Shown: positions 52,707-61,902, counted from the first letter of the stretch. The stretch is 64,000 bases of DNA from Paraburkholderia kirstenboschensis (GCF_904848585.1 NZ_CAJHCR010000010.1:1-64000); one strand, 5' to 3'. The notes: generated from the sequence alone by a model not told the origin. A program made the numbers and translations.

Positions 52707-54404
52707 TTAGTCCCGGGCCGGCTTAGTTACTGCAATTTTACCTGCGTGCACTTGCCGGTGGCAGTCCGGGTGAAGCAAAACCCTGTTCGAAAGAGCATCC
52801 GATCCACCATGCATCCGATATTCCAGATGATGGTCATGCCAACCGGTTTCCTTCGTCAGAGCGCATCCACAGTGCGCGCACAATCCGCTCTGTGACATGT
52901 ACAACGAGACCCATTGTCGCCGGTGTCGCATCGAATGTTCCATGCGTGCCTCGCGCAACTGCTCGCCGTATTGCTCCCACTCTGGGTCAAATGGGTTGAA
53001 CGCCCCTTTGACCTTTCTGTGTCGCCTGATTTCGGTACCGCTGATCTGGTACAGCTCAAGTAACCCCTTTCCTGCTTCACGAACCACTGGAACAGCAAAC
53101 ACCCAGTGTCGGCTGCCCTCTGAGTGAAAGTACTTCTTTCTCACCCAGTCGGCACTCTTGCTCGGATGCCGCCTCTTAGACCACCGCCAGAGCCTCCGGA
53201 AAATCAAAGACTCCATGCGGCTGTACGCCTCTTTGGCTACTACAGGACTGTGATACCGCGCCCAGCCTCGTAGCATCGGGTTCAGCAGCCGGATCAGACT
53301 CGCCTGCTTCACCGTCTTGTTACCGCTGATCGTTTCCGCCACCTTGCGATAGAACGCTTGCGCGTTCTTTTTGCTCGGCTTGATGAGTAGCGTTCCCGAG
53401 TACCTTCGGAAATTCCACCCAAGGAAATCAAAGCCTGTGTCAATGTGCGTGATCCGTGTTTTCTCCTCGGAAAGTTGCAATCCTCTAACGGCAAGGAATG
53501 CTTCCACCCAAGGCCGAACTTCCTGCTCCAGCACCTCTTGCGAGTCACCGGTAATCACGAAGTCATCCGCGTACCGCACCACATTCACTTTCAGCTTCTT
53601 CGCCTTTGCGATCCCGAACTTCGCACCGAGGTGCGCGATCAGTTCACGCTCCAGCCCGTTCAACGTCACGTTCGCCAGCGTCGGGGAGATGATCCCTCCC
53701 TGCGGCGTACCAGCCTCAGTCGCCTGTAGCTGACCTTTATAAATCAGGCCAGCCTTCAACCACTTCCGGAGGATCTCCTTGTCCATAGGGACATGGTTCT
53801 CCAGCCATTCATGGTTGATGTGGTCAAAGCAGCCTTTGATATCCGCCTCCAGTACCCAGCGGGCTGAGCCCTTTTGGGACATGGCGACGAAAATCTGCGA
53901 CATGGCGTCAGCCGTCGAGCGGTTCAGCCTGAACCCATACGAGTTCGCGTCGCTCGTCGATTCCGACACCGGCTCCAGAGCCAGCAGATACAGAGCTTGC
54001 ATCGCCCTGTCCCGCATGGTTGGAATGCCCAGAGGGCGTTCTTTTCCATGGGCCTTGGGGATAAAGACTCTCCGTAATGGCAGAGGCTTATATCCGCGCC
54101 GCTTCAACCTGCCGATGGCTTCCCATCGGCTCTCAGGCGAATCCCACAGTTCACGATCGACTCCCGCCGTTCGCGCACCCTGGTTCTGCGTAACACGTCG
54201 TACCGCATACAGCTTCGCGGACAACGTGCGGGTCAGCATCCGTTGCAGGGCTTTCACCCTGCGCCAGTCACTTTCCCGCGTCGCCTTCGCAATTCGTATC
54301 TGCATCCCTCTCACGTTCCGTTCAACCCGTCGCCAATCTACGGCGTACCAGTTGTCCGGCGCGTGGGAAAGCGCAGATCCAGTCTTTCGGCCAGATACTT
54401 TCAT
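52707..54404 (-). CDS. ltrA: Group II intron reverse transcriptase/maturase with HNH domain
   Basis: A 565-residue intron-encoded protein. Reverse transcriptase motifs are intact, with YADD at 278-281 in VRYADDFVITG and TPQGGIISPTLANV before it; the maturase (X) domain lies at about 370-430 (MLRGWARYHSPVV). The C-terminus has an HNH endonuclease (CAHCGCALTKETGWHDHH then HPDCHRQVH), so it should support mobility. AGGAGAGCAGC precedes the ATG. It appears full length with no frameshift, so the element may be active. Confidence 0.93.
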   Translation of the reverse strand: MKVSGRKTGSALSHAPDNWYAVDWRRVERNVRGMQIRIAKATRESDWRRVKALQRMLTRTLSAKLYAVRRVTQNQGARTAGVDRELWDSPESRWEAIGRLKRRGYKPLPLRRVFIPKAHGKERPLGIPTMRDRAMQALYLLALEPVSESTSDANSYGFRLNRSTADAMSQIFVAMSQKGSARWVLEADIKGCFDHINHEWLENHVPMDKEILRKWLKAGLIYKGQLQATEAGTPQGGIISPTLANVTLNGLERELIAHLGAKFGIAKAKKLKVNVVRYADDFVITGDSQEVLEQEVRPWVEAFLAVRGLQLSEEKTRITHIDTGFDFLGWNFRRYSGTLLIKPSKKNAQAFYRKVAETISGNKTVKQASLIRLLNPMLRGWARYHSPVVAKEAYSRMESLIFRRLWRWSKRRHPSKSADWVRKKYFHSEGSRHWVFAVPVVREAGKGLLELYQISGTEIRRHRKVKGAFNPFDPEWEQYGEQLREARMEHSMRHRRQWVSLYMSQSGLCAHCGCALTKETGWHDHHLEYRMHGGSDALSNRVLLHPDCHRQVHAGKIAVTKPARD

Positions 54405-54451
54405 GCTGCTCTCCTACTCGAAGAAGTGAATCCCGGGCGGAGAACAGATCA

Positions 54452-54485
54452 CCCCTTGCGGGAGCGATCTGCTCCCGCAAGGGGG
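54452..54485 (-). other. Strong hairpin just upstream of the maturase gene
   Basis: CCCCTTGCGGGAGC and GCTCCCGCAAGGGG form a perfect 14-bp stem with a 5-base loop, between the catalytic domains and the maturase reading frame. It probably belongs to domain IV or its ribosome-binding region. The rest of 54486-55459 is intron domains I-III with no gene. Confidence 0.7.
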
Positions 54486-55477
54486 TAAACAACAAGCACT
54501 GACGACTAAGAAGCCGCCAGCAATCACCAGTTCCAGCTAAAGGTCAGTCAGCCGTCTTGCGACGGTAGACCAGACGGAAGTCTGCCCGCTTTCGCGTGAG
54601 GTGATGTCTCAACCCCTATCCGGACCATTACAGCCCGGCCTTCGCTTTTTCCGTCGTCCTCTACCTGCACAATTAACAGCGTTCCTCACGGTCCGCCTGC
54701 CAGCCTCACTGCTCCGGCAACCATACAGCCTTACCACGTTCCCGGCATGTCACACGACTGACTTAGGTTCTGCCTATTCCCCGGCGGTCCGAAGACGACG
54801 TAGCCCGAATTTACAGCGAGCTATCCGACCGCACACCTTTTTGGTTGATGCCTACCAGCAGCTTTGGCACCGTCCTACTTACGAGGTTTATCAGCAGTTC
54901 ACTTACGTTAACCGTATCAGCCAGCCTAGCCCCTCAACCCCGTTGCTGCTGGGAGTCTCCAGATGGTCGTTTCACAGCCACCATCTGCCCGAACTTCCGG
55001 GGGGTACATTGTCAGAAGAGCTTCACACCTCACCGTTGCCAGTGACGCATGTCTTCCTAGGCTACTGCTGGTCGTACAGCAGGTTCACTACCCTCGCCAA
55101 TTCAGCCAGCGAGGCCGAACAATGACACGCCGAGCTTTCGCTCGTGTCGTTTAGCGACTCCGTTGCCCGAAGGCGCGGGAATTGCAAACACCACCCCGCC
55201 CTGTCGGCGGAGATGAAGCCGCTGACTGGGCGGGACCTGACGGTAATCAGGTCAATGCAATACGGTTGACGGCAGACTGCGCCGTGTCCCGTGTTCACTA
55301 CCAAGGTGTGTCCATAAGGACACATCTACTGCTTAAAGTGCAGCTCACAAGGGAGCCGCCTGCGGAGGGCATGGTGAGTCCAGTCAAGACCTTCCTCAAT
55401 AACCCTCTAGTCGATGCCCCGTAACGTGGGGCTGACGGACACGAGCATGCGTGTCGCACGTAAAACCGTAGGATAGC

Positions 55478-55516
55478 AAAAGCCGCCCGGGGTTCAGCAC
55501 CCTCGGGCGGCTTTTT
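55478..55516 (-). terminator. Rho-independent terminator of ilvC
   Basis: AAAGCCGCCCGAGG and its inverted partner form a GC stem of about 12 bp with a seven-base loop and a T-rich end on both strands. It lies 60 bp past the ilvC stop, just before the intron insertion site. Confidence 0.9.
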
Positions 55517-55574
55517 GCATTACCGACGCATGCGGCGGTGCGCCGCGCCGGTATGAGACGATAAAACGGACTTC

Positions 55575-56591
55575 TTAGTTCTTCGACTGGTCGACCAGCT
55601 TGTTCTTCGCGATCCACGGCATCATTGCGCGCAGCTTCGAGCCGACCTGCTCGATCTGGTGCTCGGCCGTCAGACGGCGGCGCGATTGCAGCGTCGGTGC
55701 GCCAGCCTTGTTTTCGATGATGAAGCTCTTCGCGTACTCGCCCGTCTGAATGTCGGTCAGCACGGCCTTCATCGCCTTCTTCGTTTCAGCCGTCACGATG
55801 CGCGGACCCGTCACGTACTCGCCGTATTCGGCGTTGTTCGAGATCGAGTAGTTCATGTTCGCGATGCCGCCTTCGTAGATCAGGTCGACGATCAGCTTCA
55901 GTTCGTGCAGGCATTCGAAATACGCCATTTCCGGCGCGTAGCCCGCTTCAACCAGCGTTTCGAAACCGGCCTTGATCAGGTCGACGGTACCGCCGCACAG
56001 CACGGCCTGTTCGCCGAACAGATCGGTTTCCGTTTCTTCGCGGAAGTTCGTTTCGATGATGCCCGCACGGCCGCCGCCGTTCGCTGCCGCGTACGACAGA
56101 GCGATGTCACGTGCCGCGCCCGACTTGTCTTGCGCAACGGCGATCAGGTGGGGCACGCCGCCACCTTGCGTGTAGGTGCCGCGAACCGTGTGGCCCGGCG
56201 CCTTCGGCGCGATCATGATCACGTCCAGATCGGCACGCGGGATCACCTGACCGTAGTGAACGTTGAAGCCGTGCGCGAACGCGAGCGCCGCGCCTTGCTT
56301 GGCGTTGCCGTGCACTTCCTTCGCATAAACTTCGGCGATCTGCTCGTCCGGCAGCAGCATCATGACGACGTCCGCGCCCTTCACGGCTTCCGCCACTTCC
56401 TTGACTTGCAGGCCGGCGTTTTCAGCCTTGCTCCACGATGCACCGCCCTTGCGCAGACCGACCGTGATGTTCACGCCGCTTTCGTTCAGGTTCAGCGCGT
56501 GCGCATGGCCTTGCGAGCCATAGCCGATGATGGTGACCTGCTTGCCCTTGATGAGGGAGAGATCGGCGTCCTTGTCGTAGAAAACTTTCAT
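55575..56591 (-). CDS. ilvC: Ketol-acid reductoisomerase
   Basis: A 338-residue class I enzyme that converts 2-acetolactate to 2,3-dihydroxyisovalerate with NADPH and magnesium. The NADPH motif GYGSQGHAHALNL near residue 24 and the metal-binding region ECLHELKLIVDLIYEGG are complete. The length is typical of the short form. It follows ilvN by 112 bp and is the third gene of the ilv block. Confidence 0.97.
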   Translation of the reverse strand: MKVFYDKDADLSLIKGKQVTIIGYGSQGHAHALNLNESGVNITVGLRKGGASWSKAENAGLQVKEVAEAVKGADVVMMLLPDEQIAEVYAKEVHGNAKQGAALAFAHGFNVHYGQVIPRADLDVIMIAPKAPGHTVRGTYTQGGGVPHLIAVAQDKSGAARDIALSYAAANGGGRAGIIETNFREETETDLFGEQAVLCGGTVDLIKAGFETLVEAGYAPEMAYFECLHELKLIVDLIYEGGIANMNYSISNNAEYGEYVTGPRIVTAETKKAMKAVLTDIQTGEYAKSFIIENKAGAPTLQSRRRLTAEHQIEQVGSKLRAMMPWIAKNKLVDQSKN

Positions 56592-56703
56592 GTCGGTTCC
56601 TTGGCTAGATTCGGATGATTCAGAGAGATTCAGATACTGCGAATGTTGTGTTGCAAGGCCGGGTAGTAATGAACGCCACCCGGCCGGATCGAAGCGGAGC
56701 GGG

Positions 56704-57195
56704 TTACACCTTCAGAATGCGCTCGCCGCGCCCAATGCCCGAACTGCCCGTGCGGACCGTTTCGAGAATCGCTGTGGCGTCGAGCCCTTCGATGAAGGCG
56801 TCGAGCTTGTCGGCTGCGCCCGTCAGTTCGATCGTGTAGGTCTTTTCGGTGACGTCGATGATGCGGCCGCGGAAAATATCCGACATCCGCTTCATCTCCT
56901 CACGTTCCTTGCCGACCGCCCTCACCTTGATCAGCATCAGCTCGCGCTCGATGTGGGCGCCCTCGGTAAGGTCGACCACTTTCACCACCTCGATCAGGCG
57001 GTTCAGATGCTTCGTGATCTGTTCGATCACGTCGTCCGAGCCAATGGAGACGATGGTCATGCGCGACAGCGAACGGTCTTCGGTCGGAGCCACCGTCAAG
57101 GTTTCGATGTTGTAGCCGCGTGCCGAGAAGAGACCCACCACGCGTGACAACGCGCCCGGTTCGTTTTCCAGCAGGACGGAAATAATGTGTCTCAT
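56704..57195 (-). CDS. ilvN: Acetolactate synthase small (regulatory) subunit
   Basis: A 163-residue regulatory subunit with an ACT domain (MRHIISVLLENEPGALSRVVGLFSARGYN quoted in part: LLENEPGALSRVVGLFSARG) that binds valine for feedback control, and a second C-terminal ACT-like domain. The catalytic subunit is encoded 123 bp upstream. Also called ilvH in this group. Confidence 0.95.
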   Translation of the reverse strand: MRHIISVLLENEPGALSRVVGLFSARGYNIETLTVAPTEDRSLSRMTIVSIGSDDVIEQITKHLNRLIEVVKVVDLTEGAHIERELMLIKVRAVGKEREEMKRMSDIFRGRIIDVTEKTYTIELTGAADKLDAFIEGLDATAILETVRTGSSGIGRGERILKV

Positions 57196-57318
57196 GATTC
57201 GCTTCTTCCAGATGTTTGTCGATGTCTGCGAACGGTTCGCGCCGCTTCGTCCGCTTGTCGCCTTTCATGAAGGCGCGCATGACGAAGCCGGCACCGCGTT
57301 TAACTCAACGCGCCGTCG

Positions 57319-59082
57319 TTATAGATCTTCCGAACCCATGAGCATCTCGGTGATGCCCTTGCCGGCCTGTACCATCGGCCAGACGTTTTCGGTGGGATCG
57401 GTCTGGAAGTCGAGAAACACCGTGCGATCTTTCAGGCGCAGCGCTTCCTTCAGCGCCGGCTCGACGTCGGCCGTGCGTTCGATACGCATGCCGACGTGAC
57501 CGTATGCCTCGGCGAGCTTCACGAAATCGGGCAACGCATCCATGTACGAATGCGAATAGCGCTTGCTGTATTCGATCTGCTGCCACTGGCGCACCATGCC
57601 CAGATAGCGGTTGTTCAGCGAAATGATTTTCACAGGCGTCTCGTACTGCTTGCAGGTCGAGAGCTCCTGGATGCACATCTGGATCGAGCCTTCGCCCGTG
57701 ATGCACAGCACGTCGTCGTCGGGGTGCGCCATCTTCACGCCCATCGCTGCGGGCAGGCCGAAGCCCATGGTGCCGAGGCCGCCCGAGTTGATCCAGCGGC
57801 GCGGCTTGTTGAAGCGATAGAACTGCGCAGCCCACATCTGGTGCTGACCGACGTCGGAACAGACGAACGCATTGCCGTCGGTCAACTCCCACGCCTTTTC
57901 CACCACGTACTGCGGCTTGATGATGTCGCTCTTGCGGTCGAACTTCAGGCAGTCTTTCGCGCGCCAGGCCTCGATGTCCTTCCACCAGTCGGCAAGCGCC
58001 GCGGTGTCCGGGCCATGCTCGGCCGTTTGCAACTGTTCGATCAGTTCCTTCAGCACTTCCTTCACGTCGCCGACGATCGGAATGTCGACCTTGACGCGTT
58101 TGGAAATAGAAGACGGATCGATGTCGATATGAATGATCTTGCGCGGACGCGACGCGAAGTGCGCCGGGTCGCCGATCACGCGGTCGTCGAAGCGCGCGCC
58201 AATTGCGATCAGCACGTCGCAGTGCTGCATCGCCATGTTGGCTTCGTACGTGCCGTGCATGCCGAGCATGCCGAGGAATTTCTTGTCGCTCGCGCGGTAG
58301 CCGCCCAGACCCATCAGCGTGTTGGTGATGGGATAGCCGAGCAGATCGGCGAACTGGTTCAGCTCACGCGATGCATCGGCCAGGATGATGCCGCCGCCGG
58401 TGTAGATGTACGGGCGCTTCGCCGAGAGCAGCAGCGAAACAGCCTTGCGGATCTGACCGGAGTGGCCCTTCGTGACCGGGTTGTACGAGCGCAGCGACAC
58501 AGTCTTGATCGGGTCGTACTGGCAAGGCGCCTTCGACACGTCTTTCGGAATGTCGATCAGCACCGGGCCGGGGCGGCCGGTACGGGCAATGTAAAACGCT
58601 TTCTTGACGGTGGCGGCGAGGTCGCGCACGTCTTTCACGAGGAAGTTGTGCTTCACGCAGGGACGCGTGATGCCGACCGTATCGCACTCCTGGAACGCAT
58701 CCTGGCCAATCGCGGCAGTCGGCACCTGGCCGCTGATCACGACCATCGGGATCGAATCCATGTAGGCGGTGGCGATGCCGGTCACCGCATTGGTGACGCC
58801 GGGGCCGGAAGTCACGAGGCACACACCGACCTTGCCGGTGGAACGCGAATAGGCGTCGGCGGCGTGAACCGCGGCCTGCTCGTGACGCACGAGAATGTGC
58901 TGAAACTTGTCCTGCTTGTACAGCTCGTCGTAAATGTAGAGTACCGAGCCGCCGGGATAGCCCCAAACAAATTCGACGTCTTCGTCGGCCAGTGCCTTCA
59001 TGAGCACGGTGGCGCCGATAGAGTCAGCTTCGTGTTGTGGAGTGGTATCCGACGTGGAGAATTCCGCGCTGGGCATATTCAT
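57319..59082 (-). CDS. ilvB: Acetolactate synthase large (catalytic) subunit
   Basis: A 587-residue thiamine-diphosphate enzyme that makes 2-acetolactate. It has the three expected domains: N-terminal ThDP-binding (GYPGGSVLYIYDELY with the catalytic glutamate in VRHEQAAVHAADAYSR), FAD-binding centre, and C-terminal ThDP-binding with GDGS-type GEGSIQM and the downstream Asn. The start at 59082 has AGGTGAATTGA upstream. First gene of the ilv block, behind a promoter of good spacing. Confidence 0.96.
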   Translation of the reverse strand: MNMPSAEFSTSDTTPQHEADSIGATVLMKALADEDVEFVWGYPGGSVLYIYDELYKQDKFQHILVRHEQAAVHAADAYSRSTGKVGVCLVTSGPGVTNAVTGIATAYMDSIPMVVISGQVPTAAIGQDAFQECDTVGITRPCVKHNFLVKDVRDLAATVKKAFYIARTGRPGPVLIDIPKDVSKAPCQYDPIKTVSLRSYNPVTKGHSGQIRKAVSLLLSAKRPYIYTGGGIILADASRELNQFADLLGYPITNTLMGLGGYRASDKKFLGMLGMHGTYEANMAMQHCDVLIAIGARFDDRVIGDPAHFASRPRKIIHIDIDPSSISKRVKVDIPIVGDVKEVLKELIEQLQTAEHGPDTAALADWWKDIEAWRAKDCLKFDRKSDIIKPQYVVEKAWELTDGNAFVCSDVGQHQMWAAQFYRFNKPRRWINSGGLGTMGFGLPAAMGVKMAHPDDDVLCITGEGSIQMCIQELSTCKQYETPVKIISLNNRYLGMVRQWQQIEYSKRYSHSYMDALPDFVKLAEAYGHVGMRIERTADVEPALKEALRLKDRTVFLDFQTDPTENVWPMVQAGKGITEMLMGSEDL

Positions 59083-59230
59083 TCAATTCACCTTTCGAAT
59101 TTTCGGCAAAAAATTGATCGGGTGCTCTCTGCCGGGCTTGTGGCTCGGGTTCAAGCGGCGCGTCCAGTTGACAGGTGAGCTTCTTGGGCCACACCTCAAT
59201 GAGACAAGTCACTTATGTTGCGAACCAGCG
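59083..59230 (-). other. ilvB leader
   Basis: About 140 nt of untranslated leader between the promoter and ilvB. A 62-codon frame on the minus strand (59024-59212) runs through it and overlaps ilvB, but it has no run of Ile, Val or Leu codons, so I do not call an attenuator peptide. No terminator hairpin is clear. The rest of the 355-bp space to the sigma gene at 59438 shows nothing further. Confidence 0.5.
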
Positions 59231-59259
59231 ACGATAGCGGCAGACGCCCGCGCGGTCAA
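59231..59259 (-). promoter_or_regulatory. Promoter of the ilv block
   Basis: On the minus strand TTGACC (59254-59259) and TATCGT (59231-59236) are separated by 17 bp. Transcription would begin near 59224, about 140 nt before ilvB. Confidence 0.7.
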
Positions 59260-59437
59260 GCAAATATTGCCCGAATGCCCGTCCCTGAGGCGCTCTTCTG
59301 ACCGGCTCGCATCGTCATGACGATGCCAGGCGGCCCAGGTTTCGCCCCTGCTTTCGCAAAAGTTTGTTAGCATCCGCGAGTTTTACGACATTTTTCGACC
59401 GATTACGCGCACGCTCGCTGCGCCGACCCCCAAACGG

Positions 59438-60001
59438 ATGGCATCAGACAAGGAACTCGCCGATTTTCTGGCGGGCGTCGAAAGGCGCGCATTCAAGCAG
59501 ACGGTCTACGCCGTGCGGGACGACGACGCCTCGCTGGACATCGTGCAGGACGCGATGATCAAGCTCGCCGAAAAATACGGCGACCGTCCCGCGGCCGAGC
59601 TTCCGCTGCTGTTTCAGCGTATTCTGCAGAATGCGATGCACGACCATTTCCGTCGTGCGAAAGTACGCAATACGTGGGTCAGTCTGTTCTCGTCGCTTGG
59701 CAATGCCGACGACGACGAATTCGATCCGCTGGAAACGTTCGAGGCCCAGCAGGGCTCGGCAGGCGCCGAGAGCAACGAGCAGAAGCTCGAACGCGAACAG
59801 GTCTTGCAGATGATCGACGACGAGATCCAAAAGTTACCGGCACGTCAACGGGAGGCGTTTCTCATGCGTTATTGGGAAGATATGGATGTCGCCGAGACTG
59901 CCGCCGCAATGGGCTGCTCCGAAGGCAGTGTGAAGACACATTGTTCGCGGGCCACTCACACGCTGGCGCAAGCGCTCAAGGCCAAAGGAATCACGCTATG
60001 A
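59438..60001 (+). CDS. ECF-type RNA polymerase sigma factor
   Basis: A 187-residue sigma-70 family protein with region 2 (DIVQDAMIKLAEKY and FQRILQNAMHDHFRRAKVR) and region 4 helix-turn-helix (LPARQREAFLMRYWEDM, ETAAAMGCSEGSVKTHCSRA). Region 3 is absent, as in ECF sigmas, and the linker is unusually acidic and long (about 85-120). Its stop overlaps the next start by ATGA, so it is translated with the DUF3619 gene, the probable anti-sigma. It stands divergent from the ilv block. Confidence 0.9.
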   Translation: MASDKELADFLAGVERRAFKQTVYAVRDDDASLDIVQDAMIKLAEKYGDRPAAELPLLFQRILQNAMHDHFRRAKVRNTWVSLFSSLGNADDDEFDPLETFEAQQGSAGAESNEQKLEREQVLQMIDDEIQKLPARQREAFLMRYWEDMDVAETAAAMGCSEGSVKTHCSRATHTLAQALKAKGITL

Positions 60002-60426
60002 GCTCCCTTGAAACAAAAGAACTCGAGTTCGCGCGCCAGGTGCGCCGCGCGCTCGACGAAAACGCCGCCAGCATTCCGCCCGCCACCGTCGATCGACTCG
60101 CTGCGGCGCGTCGCGCCGCGCTTGCCCGCAAGAAGCCCGAAACCGTGAGCGCGCCGGTGTTCGTGCCTGCTCTCGCCGGAGCTGGCATGCCCGCCGGTCT
60201 GTCGCATGGCGAACTGCCGCAACGCCGTCGTTCGCCGCTGCGCCGCTTCGCGCTCGCGTGGCCGCTCGCCGCGCTCGTCGTGAGCCTCGTGGGCATTGCC
60301 TACTGGGAAGACCAGCAGCGTACGGCTGAACTCGCCGATATCGATGCCGCCATGTTAAGCGACGACCTGCCGCTCAATGCCTATCTCGACCACGGCTTCA
60401 ACGCGTATCTTTCGCGCGCCCACTGA
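59998..60426 (+). CDS. DUF3619 family membrane protein (putative anti-sigma factor)
   Basis: A 142-residue protein with a cytoplasmic N-terminal domain (1-80), one membrane segment (about 84-103, LAWPLAALVVSLVGIAYW), and a short periplasmic C-terminus carrying the family motif LPLNAYLDHGFNAYL. The size and topology match membrane anti-sigma factors that follow their sigma gene. The N-terminal helix (LEFARQVRRALDENA) could clamp the sigma. DUF3619 has no established role to my knowledge. Start 59998 is fixed by the overlap with the sigma stop. Anti-sigma function is inference. Confidence 0.8.
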   Translation: MSSLETKELEFARQVRRALDENAASIPPATVDRLAAARRAALARKKPETVSAPVFVPALAGAGMPAGLSHGELPQRRRSPLRRFALAWPLAALVVSLVGIAYWEDQQRTAELADIDAAMLSDDLPLNAYLDHGFNAYLSRAH

Positions 60427-60442
60427 GCGGGAGATAGTTCGG

Positions 60443-61201
60443 GTGAGCTACAAGCGCGGCCTTGCCGTTGTTTTCGGATGTGCGATTGCGGCTCTCGTGT
60501 CGTTTGCCGCGACGTATCCGCGCTTCTACCCGAGCCCTTCGCCCGCCGGCGCGCCCGCCGCGACCGGCAACGGCGCGGCGCGCCCGCCCGCGCCCGCACT
60601 CGGCGTCGAATTGCCCAGCCTGCCTGGTAGCAAAAGCCCGCTGGCGTGGTCGCGGCTGAGCTCCGCGGAGCACATGGCGCTGGCACCATTCGAGGCGCAG
60701 TGGGATTCGTTCAGCGACGAACGCAAGCGCAAATGGCTGAAAATCGCATCGCGTTACTCGAAGTTGTCGCCTGAAGCTCAAAAACGCTTGCATGACCGGA
60801 TGACCGAATGGGTGCGCATGACGCCTGATCAGCGCCGCGTCGCGCGTGAAAACTACCAGGTTTCCAAGCAGTTGCCCCGGGAAGCGCGTCAGAACGCGTG
60901 GAAGGCGTATCAGGAGTTGCCGGAAGAACTGAAGCAGCGACTCGCCGCGAGCGAGCACAAGCGGCGTCCGAGCGTGGTCAGCGCGCCGCCGTCCGGCCGC
61001 AGCGAGATCAAGGGGCTCGACCGGCTCGTCAATGCGCGCGAGCGTGCCGCGAGCGGCACGTCGTCGGCGAGCGCAGCGGCGGCCGTGTCTTTGCCGAGCC
61101 CGGCGTCGCTGCCGGGCATCCCGGCAGCTGGCAGCTTCGTGCCGGCCACGCCGCTGCCGGTCTCCCCGGCGGAAGCGCCGTCGATTTTCAACGGTTCGTG
61201 A
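60443..61201 (+). CDS. DUF3106 family periplasmic helical protein (putative envelope sensor)
   Basis: A 252-residue protein. GTG at 60443 (with GGGAG upstream) is chosen; an ATG at 60377 would overlap DUF3619. The N-terminus is a signal anchor or signal peptide (about 6-23). The core (75-170) is helical and holds repeated Leu-Ser/Pro-Glu motifs: FSDERKRKWLK, LSPEAQKRLHDRM, MTPDQRRVAREN, LPREARQNAWKAYQ, LPEELKQRL. The pattern recalls CpxP/ZraP-type periplasmic stress proteins. The tail (200-252) is Ala/Pro/Ser-rich. Confidence 0.75.
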   Translation: MSYKRGLAVVFGCAIAALVSFAATYPRFYPSPSPAGAPAATGNGAARPPAPALGVELPSLPGSKSPLAWSRLSSAEHMALAPFEAQWDSFSDERKRKWLKIASRYSKLSPEAQKRLHDRMTEWVRMTPDQRRVARENYQVSKQLPREARQNAWKAYQELPEELKQRLAASEHKRRPSVVSAPPSGRSEIKGLDRLVNARERAASGTSSASAAAAVSLPSPASLPGIPAAGSFVPATPLPVSPAEAPSIFNGS

Positions 61202-61214
61202 GCCGCTCTTGCCC

Positions 61215-61772
61215 GTGTCCGAACCGCGCGTGACTTCCAGATCCAGTTCGACCTCCAACGCGAGTCCGTCCCGGCCGGAGCCGTCTGTTTCGAAGGGCAC
61301 CCCGCCTACCGTTCGCCGCCGCCTCGCCGCGCTGCTTTACGAAGCGCTGCTGCTGTTCGGCGTCGTATTCGTCGCCGGTTACCTGTTCAGCACGCTCACC
61401 CAGCAGCGCAACGGACTCACGCACCACAATCTGCTGGCGGCGTGGATCGGCCTCGTCGTCGGTCTGTATTTCGTGTGGTTCTGGACTCACAGCGGCCAGA
61501 CCCTGCCGATGAAAACCTGGCGTCTGCGCGTGGTCGCGGCCAATGGCGCGCCACTCTCCGCCTGGCGGGCGATTGCACGCTACGTGCTTGCGTGGCTATG
61601 GTTTCTGCCGCCGCTCGCGTTGCATCCGCTCCTCGGCCTGCGCTTGCCGCAAACGCTTGCGATCGCCGCTATCTGGTTCGTGCTGTGGGCGGCCACCGGC
61701 CGTTTCGGCGCAAGCCGTCAGTTTCTACATGACCGTCTCGCGGGTACGCGCGTAATCGACGTAGCGCGCTGA
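61215..61772 (+). CDS. RDD family membrane protein
   Basis: A 185-residue protein with the RDD domain: RRLAALLYEALLLFGVVF at the start and the WRLRVVAANGAPLSAWRAIAR stretch between later segments (Arg and Asp residues of the family). About four membrane segments. GTG at 61215 is the probable start; the longer frame begins within the DUF3106 gene. The RDD family's role is unclear; some members act as ion exchangers or compatible-solute channels. It is the fourth gene of the sigma-DUF3619-DUF3106-RDD unit. Confidence 0.82.
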   Translation: MSEPRVTSRSSSTSNASPSRPEPSVSKGTPPTVRRRLAALLYEALLLFGVVFVAGYLFSTLTQQRNGLTHHNLLAAWIGLVVGLYFVWFWTHSGQTLPMKTWRLRVVAANGAPLSAWRAIARYVLAWLWFLPPLALHPLLGLRLPQTLAIAAIWFVLWAATGRFGASRQFLHDRLAGTRVIDVAR

Positions 61773-61840
61773 GCGCTGCACGCGCCTGGCGAATCTCGCG
61801 CGCCCTCCCCGCCCGCCGCAGTAATAAGAACTTCTCATGA

Positions 61841-61858
61841 CTGTCACGGCACAGTCAC
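61841..61858 (+). promoter_or_regulatory. Pho-box-like direct repeat
   Basis: CTGTCAC (61841-61847) and CAGTCAC (61852-61858) are separated by GGCA, giving the 11-bp period of a PhoB site (consensus CTGTCAT, four bases, CTGTCAT). The first copy matches six of seven consensus bases and the second five. It ends 44 bp before the metallophosphoesterase start codon. A -10 is not obvious. Confidence 0.6.
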
Positions 61859-61902
61859 GCGCCGTAGGCCCAATACGGGCACTGCAACTCGACGCGTGAG
61901 CC

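Larger units (their letters stand above)
52610..55459 (-). mobile_element. Group II intron with encoded maturase, between ilvC and psd
   Basis: On the minus strand the 5' end is GTGCGACACG, beginning at 55459 as group II introns do. Domain V is at 52650-52683 (a 34-nt hairpin beginning GAGCCGTATG, with the GAAA-type loop and the AGC triad), followed by a domain VI hairpin with a bulged A near 52618. The 3' boundary is placed near 52610 with a few bases of doubt. The element is about 2.85 kb and codes for one maturase. It lies about 20 bp past the ilvC terminator and about 20 bp before psd. Confidence 0.88.

Noticed and set aside
57496..59178. 560-codon frame on the plus strand opposite ilvB
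   Set aside because: Shadow of ilvB with His/Arg-rich composition; same for 35372-36991 opposite nuoD and 1594-2982 opposite DUF2863.
59024..59212. Leader peptide for ilvB attenuation
   Set aside because: The frame has no run of regulatory codons, overlaps ilvB and lacks a following terminator hairpin.
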